This document shows positions 1 through 7,341 of a stretch of 12,108 nucleotides of DNA, piece by piece. The translations under genes and the position numbers were made by a program. Position 1 is the stretch's first letter; every line of letters begins with the position of its first letter. The notes under the pieces are model-generated. The model had not been told where the DNA came from. It worked only from the letters and a program-made list of their open reading frames with translations, and did no database searches. The DNA comes from Ignavibacteriales bacterium (GTDB lineage: Bacteria > Bacteroidota > Ignavibacteria > Ignavibacteriales > Melioribacteraceae): the NCBI GenBank assembly GCA_027080245.1, contig JALWSN010000481.1, positions 820 through 12,927 of the forward strand, in the 5' to 3' direction.

Positions 1-2
1 GC

Positions 3-845
3 GTGGAAGAAATGGCAGCCGGAGCTCAGGAACAAAGCAGCCAAACTTCCGAAGTGGCTTCCGCAATCGAAGAAATGACGAAAACAATACTAGAGACGGC
101 TGAAAATGCAAGTAGAGCTGCCGCCGCTTCCAAAGAATCAAGCGACTATGCAAAAGAAGGCGAAGTTAAGGTTAATCAAACAAAAGAAGGAATGATGAAC
201 ATTAAAAACGCCACTAACGGAATAGCGCGGGTAATCTCCTCGCTGACGGAAAAAACGGAACAGATCGACGAAATAACTCAAATAATAGACGAAATTGCCG
301 ACCAAACAAATCTGTTAGCATTGAATGCTGCAATAGAAGCCGCGCGCGCCGGCGAGCACGGACGGGGGTTTGCGGTGGTTGCCGACGAAGTAAGAAAATT
401 AGCTGAGCGCACAACCAAAGCTACTCAGGAAATTACCGAAACAATTAAAGCAATTCAAAAGGAAGCCAAACAGGCAAACGAATCGATGTCCTACGCTGAA
501 GAAGTTGTGGATAAGGGAGCTTCGTTAGCAGATGAAATTGAGGAAGCGCTAAAGCAAATTCTTGTTAGCGCGGAAAATGTGGCGATGGAAATTAATCAAG
601 TTGCCGCCGCAAGCGAACAGCAATCCAGCACGGCCGAAGAAATTACCAGAAGCGTGGAAGCCATAAATAACGTAGCTAACGAGTCCGCTTCAGGAGTTCA
701 ACAGATTGCGCAAGCCGTTACGGAACTCAATAGATTTACCGAAAACTTAAATAATCTGATTGCAAAGTTTAAGCTCGGTAGCGGGAACGGCTCTAAAGCC
801 GATTACGCGATGCAAAGCAACGGCTCACTTTCGTTTCAAGCGTAA
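3..845 (+). CDS. Methyl-accepting chemotaxis protein, C-terminal signalling domain (5' end outside window)
   Basis: This is the cytoplasmic signalling hairpin of a chemoreceptor, which would activate CheA through CheW at the inner membrane. The frame is open to the left edge, so GTG at 3 is not claimed as a start; sensor, membrane and HAMP parts lie outside. Counting visible residues, the conserved hairpin tip spans about 97-136 ([20 protein letters not shown], then [15 protein letters not shown]), with the turn near Glu118. Both arms are heptad coiled coil. A segment near 201-210 ([10 protein letters not shown]) fits the methylation consensus, and [10 protein letters not shown] near 5-14 is similar. 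The descending arm from the tip to FKL (about 256-258) is roughly 140 residues, or 20 heptads, which suggests the 40H length class. The tail after FKL is short and shows no CheR-tethering pentapeptide. Identity is certain; the ligand cannot be inferred. Confidence 0.96.
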   Translation: MEEMAAGAQEQSSQTSEVASAIEEMTKTILETAENASRAAAASKESSDYAKEGEVKVNQTKEGMMNIKNATNGIARVISSLTEKTEQIDEITQIIDEIADQTNLLALNAAIEAARAGEHGRGFAVVADEVRKLAERTTKATQEITETIKAIQKEAKQANESMSYAEEVVDKGASLADEIEEALKQILVSAENVAMEINQVAAASEQQSSTAEEITRSVEAINNVANESASGVQQIAQAVTELNRFTENLNNLIAKFKLGSGNGSKADYAMQSNGSLSFQA

Positions 846-1269
846 TTAAATGCGTGTCGAATAGAAAATTGACGCACGCAACATGCAGGATGGGTGAGTA
901 ACCCGCCTCCTTCCGCAGAATGTGAGATACGGCGAGATAAGTCCGCCTTTTCTTTTATTGTGCCAGATAGTCCGGGCAAGCCGGATGATTGAGGTAGATT
1001 TCGTTTTTTAGAATTTTTTGTTCTTGGTGCGTAGTTCTTGGTTGATTTTTTTAAAAGGGAAATTGTTAAGAAACAATCTGTCAATTGCGAATACCTAAAG
1101 AATTGCAACGGCGTCCAAAGGTAAAATCGCCCTCCACTAATTGCTTAGAAGATGTTCCTTAAAAATTTCAGTTCAAACGATTCTCGGCTACCCTATCATC
1201 CAGTAATCCAACAATCCATCACTTCATCCACGCTCTATTCTTAACCATAAAAATCAATAAATACTTACG
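846..1269. other. Intergenic region between convergent genes, no convincing gene
   Basis: This 424-base gap separates the end of the chemoreceptor gene (+) from the end of the small outer-membrane protein gene (-), so it should contain 3' ends rather than promoters. I see no canonical terminator for either gene. Its left part (851-985) holds several short inverted repeats. Further right are a 6-bp hairpin (1062-1067 with 1072-1077, ATTGTT/AACAAT), a direct repeat of GTTCTTGGT around 1020-1042, and a run of loosely repeated 'atcca'/'tcatcca' words at about 1195-1232. An open frame on the minus strand (836-1108) has poor composition and no family resemblance, and I regard it as spurious. Confidence 0.6.
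851..985. repeat. Cluster of short inverted repeats, possible intergenic repeat element
   Basis: Four small hairpin-forming segments lie in a row: TGCGTG (851-856) with CACGCA (875-880); GGGT (892-895) with ACCC (901-904); GGCG (931-934) with CGCC (944-947), followed by the T-rich stretch TTTTCTTTT; and TCCGG (971-975) with CCGGA (981-985). The block is richer in G+C than the sequence to its right. This is compatible with a dispersed structured element or with a weak terminator for the chemoreceptor gene (the third hairpin). With one copy in view, repeat status is inference only. Confidence 0.25.
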
Positions 1270-2004
1270 TTAGTATGGCAGTCCCAGATTAACTTGCACT
1301 ACCGCGCCGAAATTATTTCCGGAGAATAAAGGTTCCCCCTTGCCCAAATTGGCGAATTTCACCCCGCTTTCATTCTCTAAATTATTTATTTTAAAAAACG
1401 AGTAAGTAATTGTCCCTTCAAGTGTTAAATAATAAGGAATTATCTGAATAATCAAACCGCTCCCAACGTAGTAACTTAAATCCGTTTTAGTGTTTTGGTA
1501 TTTTGTTTGAGAGATTTTTCCTCCCTGATGCCCTGTTACTTCCAAATGCGCGGAATAAAATGTTAACGCGCCTTCCACTAATTTTAAATAAAAAATGCTT
1601 GTTAAGTGGAAACCGAAATCCAGCCCGATGCCCCAATAGTTCATTTTAAGTTTGTAAACATTTTTATCGCCCGCCACAAACGGGGAAAAGTAAGTGTGCT
1701 CCTCGTTTAACAATTCGTAAAAAGCCTTGGCGGAAACGAACAAACCGCTAAACTTCGCCCTGAAAATATTCGCTCCAAGTCTGTAGCCTTGAGCCTGTCC
1801 GAATTTTTCGCTCAAATCCTTTACACCTATTGTTCCCTTAAAATAAGTTTGGGCGATAGTCTTGTTGAAATTATCAGCAGTGTAACGCTGGATAGCCAAC
1901 CCGCCGTAAAAACCGCTCATTCCAAGGCAGCCAAATCCGCATGATTGCGCTTGCGTCTGCGTGAAAAATATTCCCGCTAAAACGATTGCTTTGATTAATT
2001 TCAA
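1270..2004 (-). CDS. Predicted secreted outer-membrane beta-barrel-like protein, 244 aa, function unknown
   Basis: I do not recognise a family. The N-terminus is a clear signal peptide: Lys2/Lys5, a hydrophobic core (IVLAGIFF), then TQTQAQ with likely signal peptidase I cleavage near residues 19-20. The mature start has two cysteines close together (Cys22, Cys26, in SCGFGC). The rest is rich in Gly, Tyr, Phe and Asn with alternating hydrophobic residues typical of transmembrane beta strands, for example MNYWGIGLDFGFHL, YYVGSGLIIQIIPYYL and FGAVVQVNLGLPY, and it ends in an aromatic residue as many barrel proteins do. The start is TTG at 2004-2002, preceded by GGGGA a few bases upstream. No in-frame ATG lies near, and this start gives the complete signal peptide. 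It is the last gene of the minus-strand group, 102 bases after the lipoprotein gene, and could have its own promoter in that A+T-rich gap. An outer-membrane location is inferred. Confidence 0.72.
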   Translation of the reverse strand: MKLIKAIVLAGIFFTQTQAQSCGFGCLGMSGFYGGLAIQRYTADNFNKTIAQTYFKGTIGVKDLSEKFGQAQGYRLGANIFRAKFSGLFVSAKAFYELLNEEHTYFSPFVAGDKNVYKLKMNYWGIGLDFGFHLTSIFYLKLVEGALTFYSAHLEVTGHQGGKISQTKYQNTKTDLSYYVGSGLIIQIIPYYLTLEGTITYSFFKINNLENESGVKFANLGKGEPLFSGNNFGAVVQVNLGLPY

Positions 2005-2006
2005 AA

Positions 2007-2013
2007 CTTCCCC
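2007..2013 (-). promoter_or_regulatory. Ribosome binding site supporting a TTG start
   Basis: Read on the minus strand, GGGGAAG ends two bases before TTG at 2004-2002. Its GGGGA core sits four bases from the codon. The match to the anti-Shine-Dalgarno sequence is partial. The start call rests mainly on the intact signal peptide that begins at this TTG. Confidence 0.45.
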
Positions 2014-2106
2014 AAATAGTAAAAATTGAATATTACAATATACTAAAACTTTCTAAAATTGAATAAAGTAACATGGCTTTTAATTAAGAATGATTTACAA
2101 TTCAAA

Positions 2107-2874
2107 CTAATTCAAAGGCCAGTAAAATCCCGCCACAAAAGAACCGAGAGGATAGTAATCGTATCTACTAAAAGGTAAAAAGCTTACCCAAAAAGATTTT
2201 GAGCCGTAATTGTAAATAATATTCGGTGAAATGAACCCTGGGAATCCGATTACGGGCTGCAAGGCGATTGAAGAATTTTGAGAAACCTTGAACAGCAAAT
2301 ATGGGTAAATTGAAGGGTAAGCAAAAAGTAAATTTGTATTTGAGCTTATTAAACCTTCATTTTGGGCTTTGTTTCTGAAATTGTAAAACTCTCCGAATTC
2401 AATTCCGCCCGTAAACGTTAAACCTACGCCAAGCTTAACGTATTCCCAAAAGTTAATGTGAAAGCCAAGTTTTACCTGCGGTCCGAATCCGAGAAAATTT
2501 TTATAGCCGTTGTAGCCAACAGGCATTCCGGCAACTTTGTAAAATCCGCCGTAACCGAAGAGCGAAATATTAAAATTGTAAAATTTCTCCGCGAATGCGC
2601 GCCCGTAATTTACCCTGCCGTACATATTAATTTCGTTGCTGTGGTTTACCGCTCCCGTGCCGCCTTCAACGCCTAAAAACGTTACGTGCTTCTTGTAATT
2701 TTGCGGCGGAAGAAAATACATTGCCGACGACCTTGTGCCAGCAACGGCTGGGTAGTAACTGCGAATGCAACCGCTAAGAGAAAAGCCAAGAATTAGCAGA
2801 GCGGAAACTTTCTGCAGAAATCTTTTTCTAAACTTCTGCCTGTGGTTGAAAAATTGTTTGAACAAAATTTTCAT
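2107..2874 (-). CDS. Lipoprotein with beta-rich outer-membrane-like body, 255 aa, function unknown
   Basis: I do not recognise a family. A long basic N-terminus (KQFFNHRQKFRKRFLQK) precedes a hydrophobic stretch (VSALLILGF) and the lipobox LSGC, so Cys36 is predicted to be lipidated after signal peptidase II cleavage. The body from about residue 55 is Gly/Tyr/Phe/Asn-rich with roughly eight or nine amphipathic beta-like segments (such as YNFNISLFGYGGFYKV, VKLGVGLTFTGGIEF and SFVAGFYWPLN), more like a small barrel than a soluble lipoprotein. ATG at 2874-2872 has AAAGGA eight bases upstream on the minus strand. The gene starts 68 bases after the phosphosugar mutase stop on the same strand, so co-transcription is plausible. 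The combination of lipid anchor and barrel-like body is unusual; a soluble beta-sandwich cannot be excluded. Confidence 0.75.
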   Translation of the reverse strand: MKILFKQFFNHRQKFRKRFLQKVSALLILGFSLSGCIRSYYPAVAGTRSSAMYFLPPQNYKKHVTFLGVEGGTGAVNHSNEINMYGRVNYGRAFAEKFYNFNISLFGYGGFYKVAGMPVGYNGYKNFLGFGPQVKLGFHINFWEYVKLGVGLTFTGGIEFGEFYNFRNKAQNEGLISSNTNLLFAYPSIYPYLLFKVSQNSSIALQPVIGFPGFISPNIIYNYGSKSFWVSFLPFSRYDYYPLGSFVAGFYWPLN

Positions 2875-2942
2875 TTGCGTTGTCCTTTATTTGATTGACA
2901 AAATTTCCCTTTGCTGAAAAAATCTCAACCTCAGTCTTAACC

Positions 2943-4301
2943 TCAACCCGCCAATCCATTTACTTCATTCAAATACTTTAACGAAAATTCATCCGCCAAT
3001 TCCTGCGATTTTGCTTCGGCGTAAATTCTGATTATCGGCTCGGTATTGGATTTTCTGAAATGAACCCAATGATCTGGGAAATCCACCCTTAGTCCGTCGT
3101 CGGTGTTGATTTGCGCCCTCGCGTATTTGTCGGTTAGCTTTTGGATTATTTCGTCGGGGTCCTTCCCCCCGATTTCAATCTTCCTTTTGGAAATGAAATA
3201 TTGCGGTAGGGAATTTTTCAATTGACTCATTGTTCCGCCGAATTCAAGCAAATGCTGAAGCGTAAGAGCCGTTCCCACCAAAGCGTCCCGTCCGTAATGA
3301 ACGGCGGGGTAAATAACGCCGCCGCTTCCTTCGCCGCCAATTACGGCGTCTACCTCTTTCATCTTTTTAACCACGTTAGCCTCGCCAACTGCCGAGCGGT
3401 AGACTTTGCAACCGGCGGCATCCGCTACGTCTTCTACAGCCCGGGTAGTGGAAAGGTTTACCACTACGTTTCCCTTCTCTTTTGAAAGAATAAATTTCAC
3501 CGCTTGAACTATTGTGTATTCCTCGTTGAACGGCTCGCCGTTTTCCGTCATTAAAACCAATCTGTCCACGTCCGGGTCGACGACAATTCCCAAATCCACT
3601 TCATGTTTTTTAATTGCCTCCACGGTTCTTGTCAAATTTTGCGGAATTGGTTCCGGTAACCGTGGGAAAATTCCCGTTTTCTCGCAATCGATTTTAATTA
3701 CCTCGCAGCCCAATTCCTCAAGAAATTCGGGCATTACATACGAGCCGGCTCCGTTAACGCAATCGAGCAGAACTTTAAACTTTCGTTTTCGAATAGCTCC
3801 CACATTGATGTGCCTAATTTCCAGCGCGGCTTGCATGTGAAGTTTTAAGCCTTCGCTGAATTTTGTGTATTTGCCAAGTTCGTTCCAGCTTTTGTAATTT
3901 TCCTGAGCTGTCTTAAAATTGGCAAGCATCTTTTGATTTTCTTCCGGCGTCATGAACTCACCATTGGAATTTAATAACTTCAACGCGTTCCACTCGTTCG
4001 GATTGTGGCTTGCTGAAATTGAAATGCCGCCCTGCGCGTTTAATTTTTTAACGTTGTAAAGCACCGTGGGAGTAGGGCAAACGCCGATGTCAATCACCTC
4101 GAAGCCCTTGGCTATTAGGGTTCCTACCACTAAGGATTTTACCATGTCCCTTGAAATTCTGCCGTCGTTGCCAATTACAATTTTTCCGCCGCCGCAAAAA
4201 TCGGCGTAAGCGGAGGCGTACTCAACAATTGAATGCGGGTCTAATCCAGCGCCAACAACGCCTCTGATGCCGGAAACGCTTACCATTAAAGTTTTCATCA
4301 T
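2943..4301 (-). CDS. glmM: Phosphoglucosamine mutase, archaeal-type GlmM of the alpha-D-phosphohexomutase family
   Basis: This cytoplasmic enzyme likely converts glucosamine-6-phosphate to glucosamine-1-phosphate, feeding UDP-GlcNAc for peptidoglycan and lipopolysaccharide. All four active-site elements are visible: the phosphoserine loop ISASHNP (Ser98), the Mg-binding loop DPDVDR (Asp242, Asp244, Asp246), the sugar-binding loop GGEGSGG (322-328), and the phosphate-binding loop RKSNTEPIIR (416-425). At 452 residues, the length is full for the family. The N-terminal SVSGIRGVVG and the SNTEP loop resemble the archaeal-type GlmM subfamily rather than the usual bacterial form. Members are hard to separate from phosphomannomutase/phosphoglucomutase by sequence, so substrate is less certain than family. 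Two ATGs stand in tandem at 4301 and 4298; AGGGAA sits directly before the first, so the second (451 residues) may be the real start. It leads the minus-strand group and diverges from the TonB-receptor operon. Confidence 0.93.
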   Translation of the reverse strand: MMKTLMVSVSGIRGVVGAGLDPHSIVEYASAYADFCGGGKIVIGNDGRISRDMVKSLVVGTLIAKGFEVIDIGVCPTPTVLYNVKKLNAQGGISISASHNPNEWNALKLLNSNGEFMTPEENQKMLANFKTAQENYKSWNELGKYTKFSEGLKLHMQAALEIRHINVGAIRKRKFKVLLDCVNGAGSYVMPEFLEELGCEVIKIDCEKTGIFPRLPEPIPQNLTRTVEAIKKHEVDLGIVVDPDVDRLVLMTENGEPFNEEYTIVQAVKFILSKEKGNVVVNLSTTRAVEDVADAAGCKVYRSAVGEANVVKKMKEVDAVIGGEGSGGVIYPAVHYGRDALVGTALTLQHLLEFGGTMSQLKNSLPQYFISKRKIEIGGKDPDEIIQKLTDKYARAQINTDDGLRVDFPDHWVHFRKSNTEPIIRIYAEAKSQELADEFSLKYLNEVNGLAG

Positions 4302-4322
4302 TTCCCTGATTTTACTTAATAA

Positions 4323-4342
4323 TTTTAATTAGTAAATTAAAA
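4323..4342. repeat. Perfect 8-bp inverted repeat, TTTTAATT-agta-AATTAAAA
   Basis: The arms 4323-4330 and 4335-4342 are perfectly complementary around a four-base centre, 22-41 bases upstream of the first glmM ATG. The position suits an operator or part of the glmM promoter/leader. Because the arms contain only A and T in an A+T-rich spacer, chance is a serious alternative. Confidence 0.4.
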
Positions 4343-4435
4343 AAGAAAAATTACTGAAAACAAATTTGATTTAAAAATAAAATAACTTTAGTTTTACCGA
4401 TTTAATGAGAAAGAAAAAATAAATTCTTCTAAATT

Positions 4436-4447
4436 GAGAGAGAGAGA
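4436..4447 (+). repeat. (GA)6 dinucleotide tract in the receptor leader
   Basis: Six uninterrupted GA units lie about 40 bases upstream of the TonB-receptor start and about 27 bases upstream of its ribosome binding site. The tract probably lies in the 5' untranslated region or near the promoter. Short dinucleotide tracts can vary by slippage, but six units is a modest length. Confidence 0.6.
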
Positions 4448-4486
4448 AAGCAACTAAGTTATTCACAATCAACAGGGGTCGCCACA

Positions 4487-7333
4487 ATGAATTCAAAAAT
4501 ACCAAATCTAATCATCCTGCTTCTTATTTTAACAAGTAGCGCGATCTACGCCGGCAATACTGGCAAAATTTCCGGCACTGTAAAAGACAAACAAACGGGC
4601 GAGCCGCTTCCGTATGCTAACGTTGTAATTAACGGCACTACACTGGGCGCGGCTACCGACGTTAACGGCTTTTACACAATATTGAACGTACCGCCGGGCG
4701 TTTACAGCGTTACAGCTTCGGTTATCGGTTACCAAAAACAAACTTTCAAGGACGTTCGCGTGAACGTCGATTTTACCACGAGGCTCGATTTCGAACTTTC
4801 TCAGGGTTCAATTCAAATGCAAGCCGTTGTGGTTGAGGGGGAGAGAAATCCTTTAATACGTCAGGATTTAACTAACCCGCAAGTGGCTATTACTTCCGAA
4901 AGCATTGAACAATTGCCCGTCGACCAAATTTCGGACATTATTAAACTTACAGCAGGCGTTACCGTTGGAGACAACGGCGCCATACACGTGCGCGGCGGTT
5001 ACGGCAACGAGATAGCTTACACCCTTAACGGCGTTTCGCTTAACGATCCTTACGGCAACAATCGTTCCGTTGGACTTGCCACTAACGCCGTTAAAGAAGT
5101 TTCCCTTTCGGCCGGAACGTTTAGCGCCGAGTACGGCAACGCTCTTAGCGGCGTAGTAAATTACGTTACCAAGGAAGGCGGAAATAATATTTCTTTTAGC
5201 CTTAGAGGTTATTCGGGCGATTTTGTTTCGACCAGAACATCGCTTTTCGACCACATAGACGCTATCGACCCTCTTAACAGAGCGCGTATGGAAGGAACGA
5301 TTGGCGGACCGGTTCCCTTTACCAATAAAAAATTAAAATTCTTCGCCTCAAGCGTTTTTGAAAATTTCAAAGGCTACCTTTATGGCATCAGGCTCTACAG
5401 ACCTTCGGATTCTTACTTGACGAGGGAAACATTTAAAAAAGACGACCCGCGTCACGGGGTGTTTACCGACCCGTATTTCTTTAGACCATACGATTCAACA
5501 AGCACGGGCCTGCCAACGGGAGACGGAAAGTACGTACCGATGAACCCTTCGCAAAATTTTAATTTCCAAGGCAATATTTCTTACGCCTTCTCTTCGTTGC
5601 TTAAATTAAAATACGAAGTGGTTTACGACAAAGGTTGGTACAGGTCTTACAACCGGGCTTACAAATTTAATCCCGACGGAATTGGTACAAATTATGCCGA
5701 TGGAATAATTCAAACCTTAAGCCTTGTGCATACGCTTAACGATCATATGTTCTACACGTTGAAAGCTTCCTATGGTTACCATCGCGCTCAGCATTATTTG
5801 TACAAGAATTACTGGGACAAACGTTACCTGCCCACGCTTTACGCCCGCGGCATAAGCGTTACGGGCTTTTTAGCCGGGGGTACGGACAATTCCCGGTTTT
5901 TCCGCGAAACAAAAACAATGTCCTTCAAAGGCGATTTGGTTGCGCAACTTTTCGAGCACCACGAAATTAAATTCGGCTTCGAAGCACGCTTCCACAATCT
6001 GTTCGTAGAAAGTTACAACGTGCAAATTCGTAAAGCCGACGGTAGCAACATCATCACCGACGATTTGCTTTACGACAGCACGCTTAAAATTATTCGTTAC
6101 AAACCCGATCCTAACAAAGAACCTTCGTTGATTACGCGATATCGTAAATTTCCACTAGACGGTTCGATTTACATTCAGGACAAAATTGAATTGGCTAAAA
6201 CTTTAATTCTTAACGTCGGTTTGCGTTACGAATACTTTGATCCCAAATCCGAATACAATGCTAATTTAAGCCAGGATTTACAGGATTTAAAATTCGGCTA
6301 CATTACGCGAAGCCTAAAAAAGGCTCCTCCTAAACAACATCTTTCGCCGAGAATTAGTTTCTCGTTCCCTATTACGGACAAAGGCGTAATCAGATTCAGT
6401 TACGGGCATTTTTATCAAATAGGCTCGTTGGCAAGCCTTTACAGAAACTACAATTACTACGTTACCAATTTTGGCAGTTCGCCTACTTTTGGTAATCCCA
6501 ACGTGAATATGCAAAAATCCGTTCAATACGAAATGGGCTTGCAGCAACAGTTAGCCGAAAACTTAAAATTGGATTTAACGGCTTACTACAAGGACGTTCG
6601 AGATTACATTTACACTCAAACAGTCTTTACTCCTACGGGCAGGCAATACCGCGTGCTTACGAACTTGGCTTATTCAAATGTAAAAGGAATAAGCGTTTCT
6701 TTTTACAAGCGTCGCGCGCCGGGTAGCCTGTTTTCCGCAAGGTTGGATTACACTTTCCAGATTGCCGAAGGCAACAGAACTTACCCAACCGACGAGTTGT
6801 TTTTCAGCGAAGTTTCCGGCAAGCAATCGGAAACTTACCTTGTGCCTCTCGGATTCGACCGACAGCACGTAATTAACGCTACAATTCAATTGAATAAACC
6901 AAATAACTGGGCTTTAGGAATAATAGGCAACTTTCAAACCGGAACTCCTTACACGCCTATTTTGCCGTCCACTATTCCGAATACCATTACCTATCAACAA
7001 AATTCAGATAGGCAGCCGGTTCAATGGAACGTGGATCTGAAGTTCGAAAAGTTCTTCAAAATTGGTAGGTTCAAATATTCTCTATTCTTACAAGTGCGCA
7101 ATTTGTTCGACACTCAAAACGAACGTTACGTATACGCAAGTACCGGTAGGGCTCTTTACGCGGTCGAGCAAACCAGCAACGCTACTCAGTTTTACGACAT
7201 TCGTAGAAGAATATTGAACCACGATCCAGGTTTGTTTGGAATCGACGAAATCAATCAATATTATTCCAAGCGACCCGAAAGGGTTAGCAGACCCAGAGAA
7301 GTTATGGTTGGTTTTTCAATAATATTTAATTAA
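4487..7333 (+). CDS. TonB-dependent outer-membrane receptor with N-terminal carboxypeptidase-regulatory-like domain
   Basis: This is a 948-residue outer-membrane gate that would use TonB/ExbBD energy to import (or handle) a bulky ligand. Residues 1-22 are a signal peptide (IILLLILTSSAIYA, cleavage before Gly23). Residues 28-105 form a carboxypeptidase-D-regulatory-like beta domain (SGTVKDKQTGEPLPYANVVI, later GFYTILNVPPGVYSV). VVVEGE near 114-119 resembles a TonB-box region. The plug is about 120-245, with the signatures IHVRGGYGNEIAYTLNGVSL and AGTFSAEYGNALSGVVNYVT. The remaining ~700 residues are Tyr/Phe/Asn/Arg-rich barrel, ending in VMVGFSIIFN. The start has AGGGG eight bases upstream. 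No SusD-like gene follows; instead the next gene begins after only eight bases and encodes a secreted Asp-rich protein, so this is not a classical SusC/SusD pair. The ligand is unknown. It resembles the Oar-like receptors common in this superphylum. Confidence 0.93.
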   Translation: MNSKIPNLIILLLILTSSAIYAGNTGKISGTVKDKQTGEPLPYANVVINGTTLGAATDVNGFYTILNVPPGVYSVTASVIGYQKQTFKDVRVNVDFTTRLDFELSQGSIQMQAVVVEGERNPLIRQDLTNPQVAITSESIEQLPVDQISDIIKLTAGVTVGDNGAIHVRGGYGNEIAYTLNGVSLNDPYGNNRSVGLATNAVKEVSLSAGTFSAEYGNALSGVVNYVTKEGGNNISFSLRGYSGDFVSTRTSLFDHIDAIDPLNRARMEGTIGGPVPFTNKKLKFFASSVFENFKGYLYGIRLYRPSDSYLTRETFKKDDPRHGVFTDPYFFRPYDSTSTGLPTGDGKYVPMNPSQNFNFQGNISYAFSSLLKLKYEVVYDKGWYRSYNRAYKFNPDGIGTNYADGIIQTLSLVHTLNDHMFYTLKASYGYHRAQHYLYKNYWDKRYLPTLYARGISVTGFLAGGTDNSRFFRETKTMSFKGDLVAQLFEHHEIKFGFEARFHNLFVESYNVQIRKADGSNIITDDLLYDSTLKIIRYKPDPNKEPSLITRYRKFPLDGSIYIQDKIELAKTLILNVGLRYEYFDPKSEYNANLSQDLQDLKFGYITRSLKKAPPKQHLSPRISFSFPITDKGVIRFSYGHFYQIGSLASLYRNYNYYVTNFGSSPTFGNPNVNMQKSVQYEMGLQQQLAENLKLDLTAYYKDVRDYIYTQTVFTPTGRQYRVLTNLAYSNVKGISVSFYKRRAPGSLFSARLDYTFQIAEGNRTYPTDELFFSEVSGKQSETYLVPLGFDRQHVINATIQLNKPNNWALGIIGNFQTGTPYTPILPSTIPNTITYQQNSDRQPVQWNVDLKFEKFFKIGRFKYSLFLQVRNLFDTQNERYVYASTGRALYAVEQTSNATQFYDIRRRILNHDPGLFGIDEINQYYSKRPERVSRPREVMVGFSIIFN

Positions 7334-7341
7334 AAGGAATA

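Larger units (their letters stand above)
4302..4486. promoter_or_regulatory. Divergent promoter region between glmM (-) and the TonB-receptor operon (+)
   Basis: This very A+T-rich 185-base gap must contain the start signals for both directions. I cannot place a convincing -35/-10 pair. CAAATTTG (4361-4368) and TAACTTTA (about 4382-4389) each miss the Bacteroidota TAnnTTTG motif by one base, and neither has a well-spaced TTG element. The region holds the AT-only inverted repeat next to glmM and the GA tract next to the receptor gene. AGGGG (4474-4478), eight bases before ATG 4487, is a good ribosome binding site for the receptor. Confidence 0.55.

Noticed and set aside
891..901. TGGGTGAGTAA resembles a conserved 16S rRNA word (GGGTGAGTAAC)
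   Set aside because: The match is only about 11 bases and the flanks show no other 16S-like sequence, so it is taken as coincidence.
971..1016. TCCGG/CCGGA hairpin with a later T-run as a terminator for the chemoreceptor gene
   Set aside because: The stem is only 5 bp and the T-run begins about 18 bases after it, too far for an intrinsic terminator.
836..1108. 90-codon open frame on the minus strand in the intergenic gap
   Set aside because: It overlaps the end of the chemoreceptor gene, has low-complexity basic and Ser/Gly-rich composition, no recognisable domain and no good ribosome binding site, and crosses the hairpin cluster.
1936..1944. Cys22 of the 244-residue protein as a lipobox cysteine
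   Set aside because: The residues before it (A-Q-S-C) do not fit a lipobox; ordinary signal peptidase I cleavage near 19-20 is more likely.
2005..2106. Promoter for the small outer-membrane protein gene in the 102-base gap
   Set aside because: TATATT- and TAATAT-like words exist on the minus strand, but there is no properly spaced partner element and the gap is too A+T-rich for these matches to mean much.
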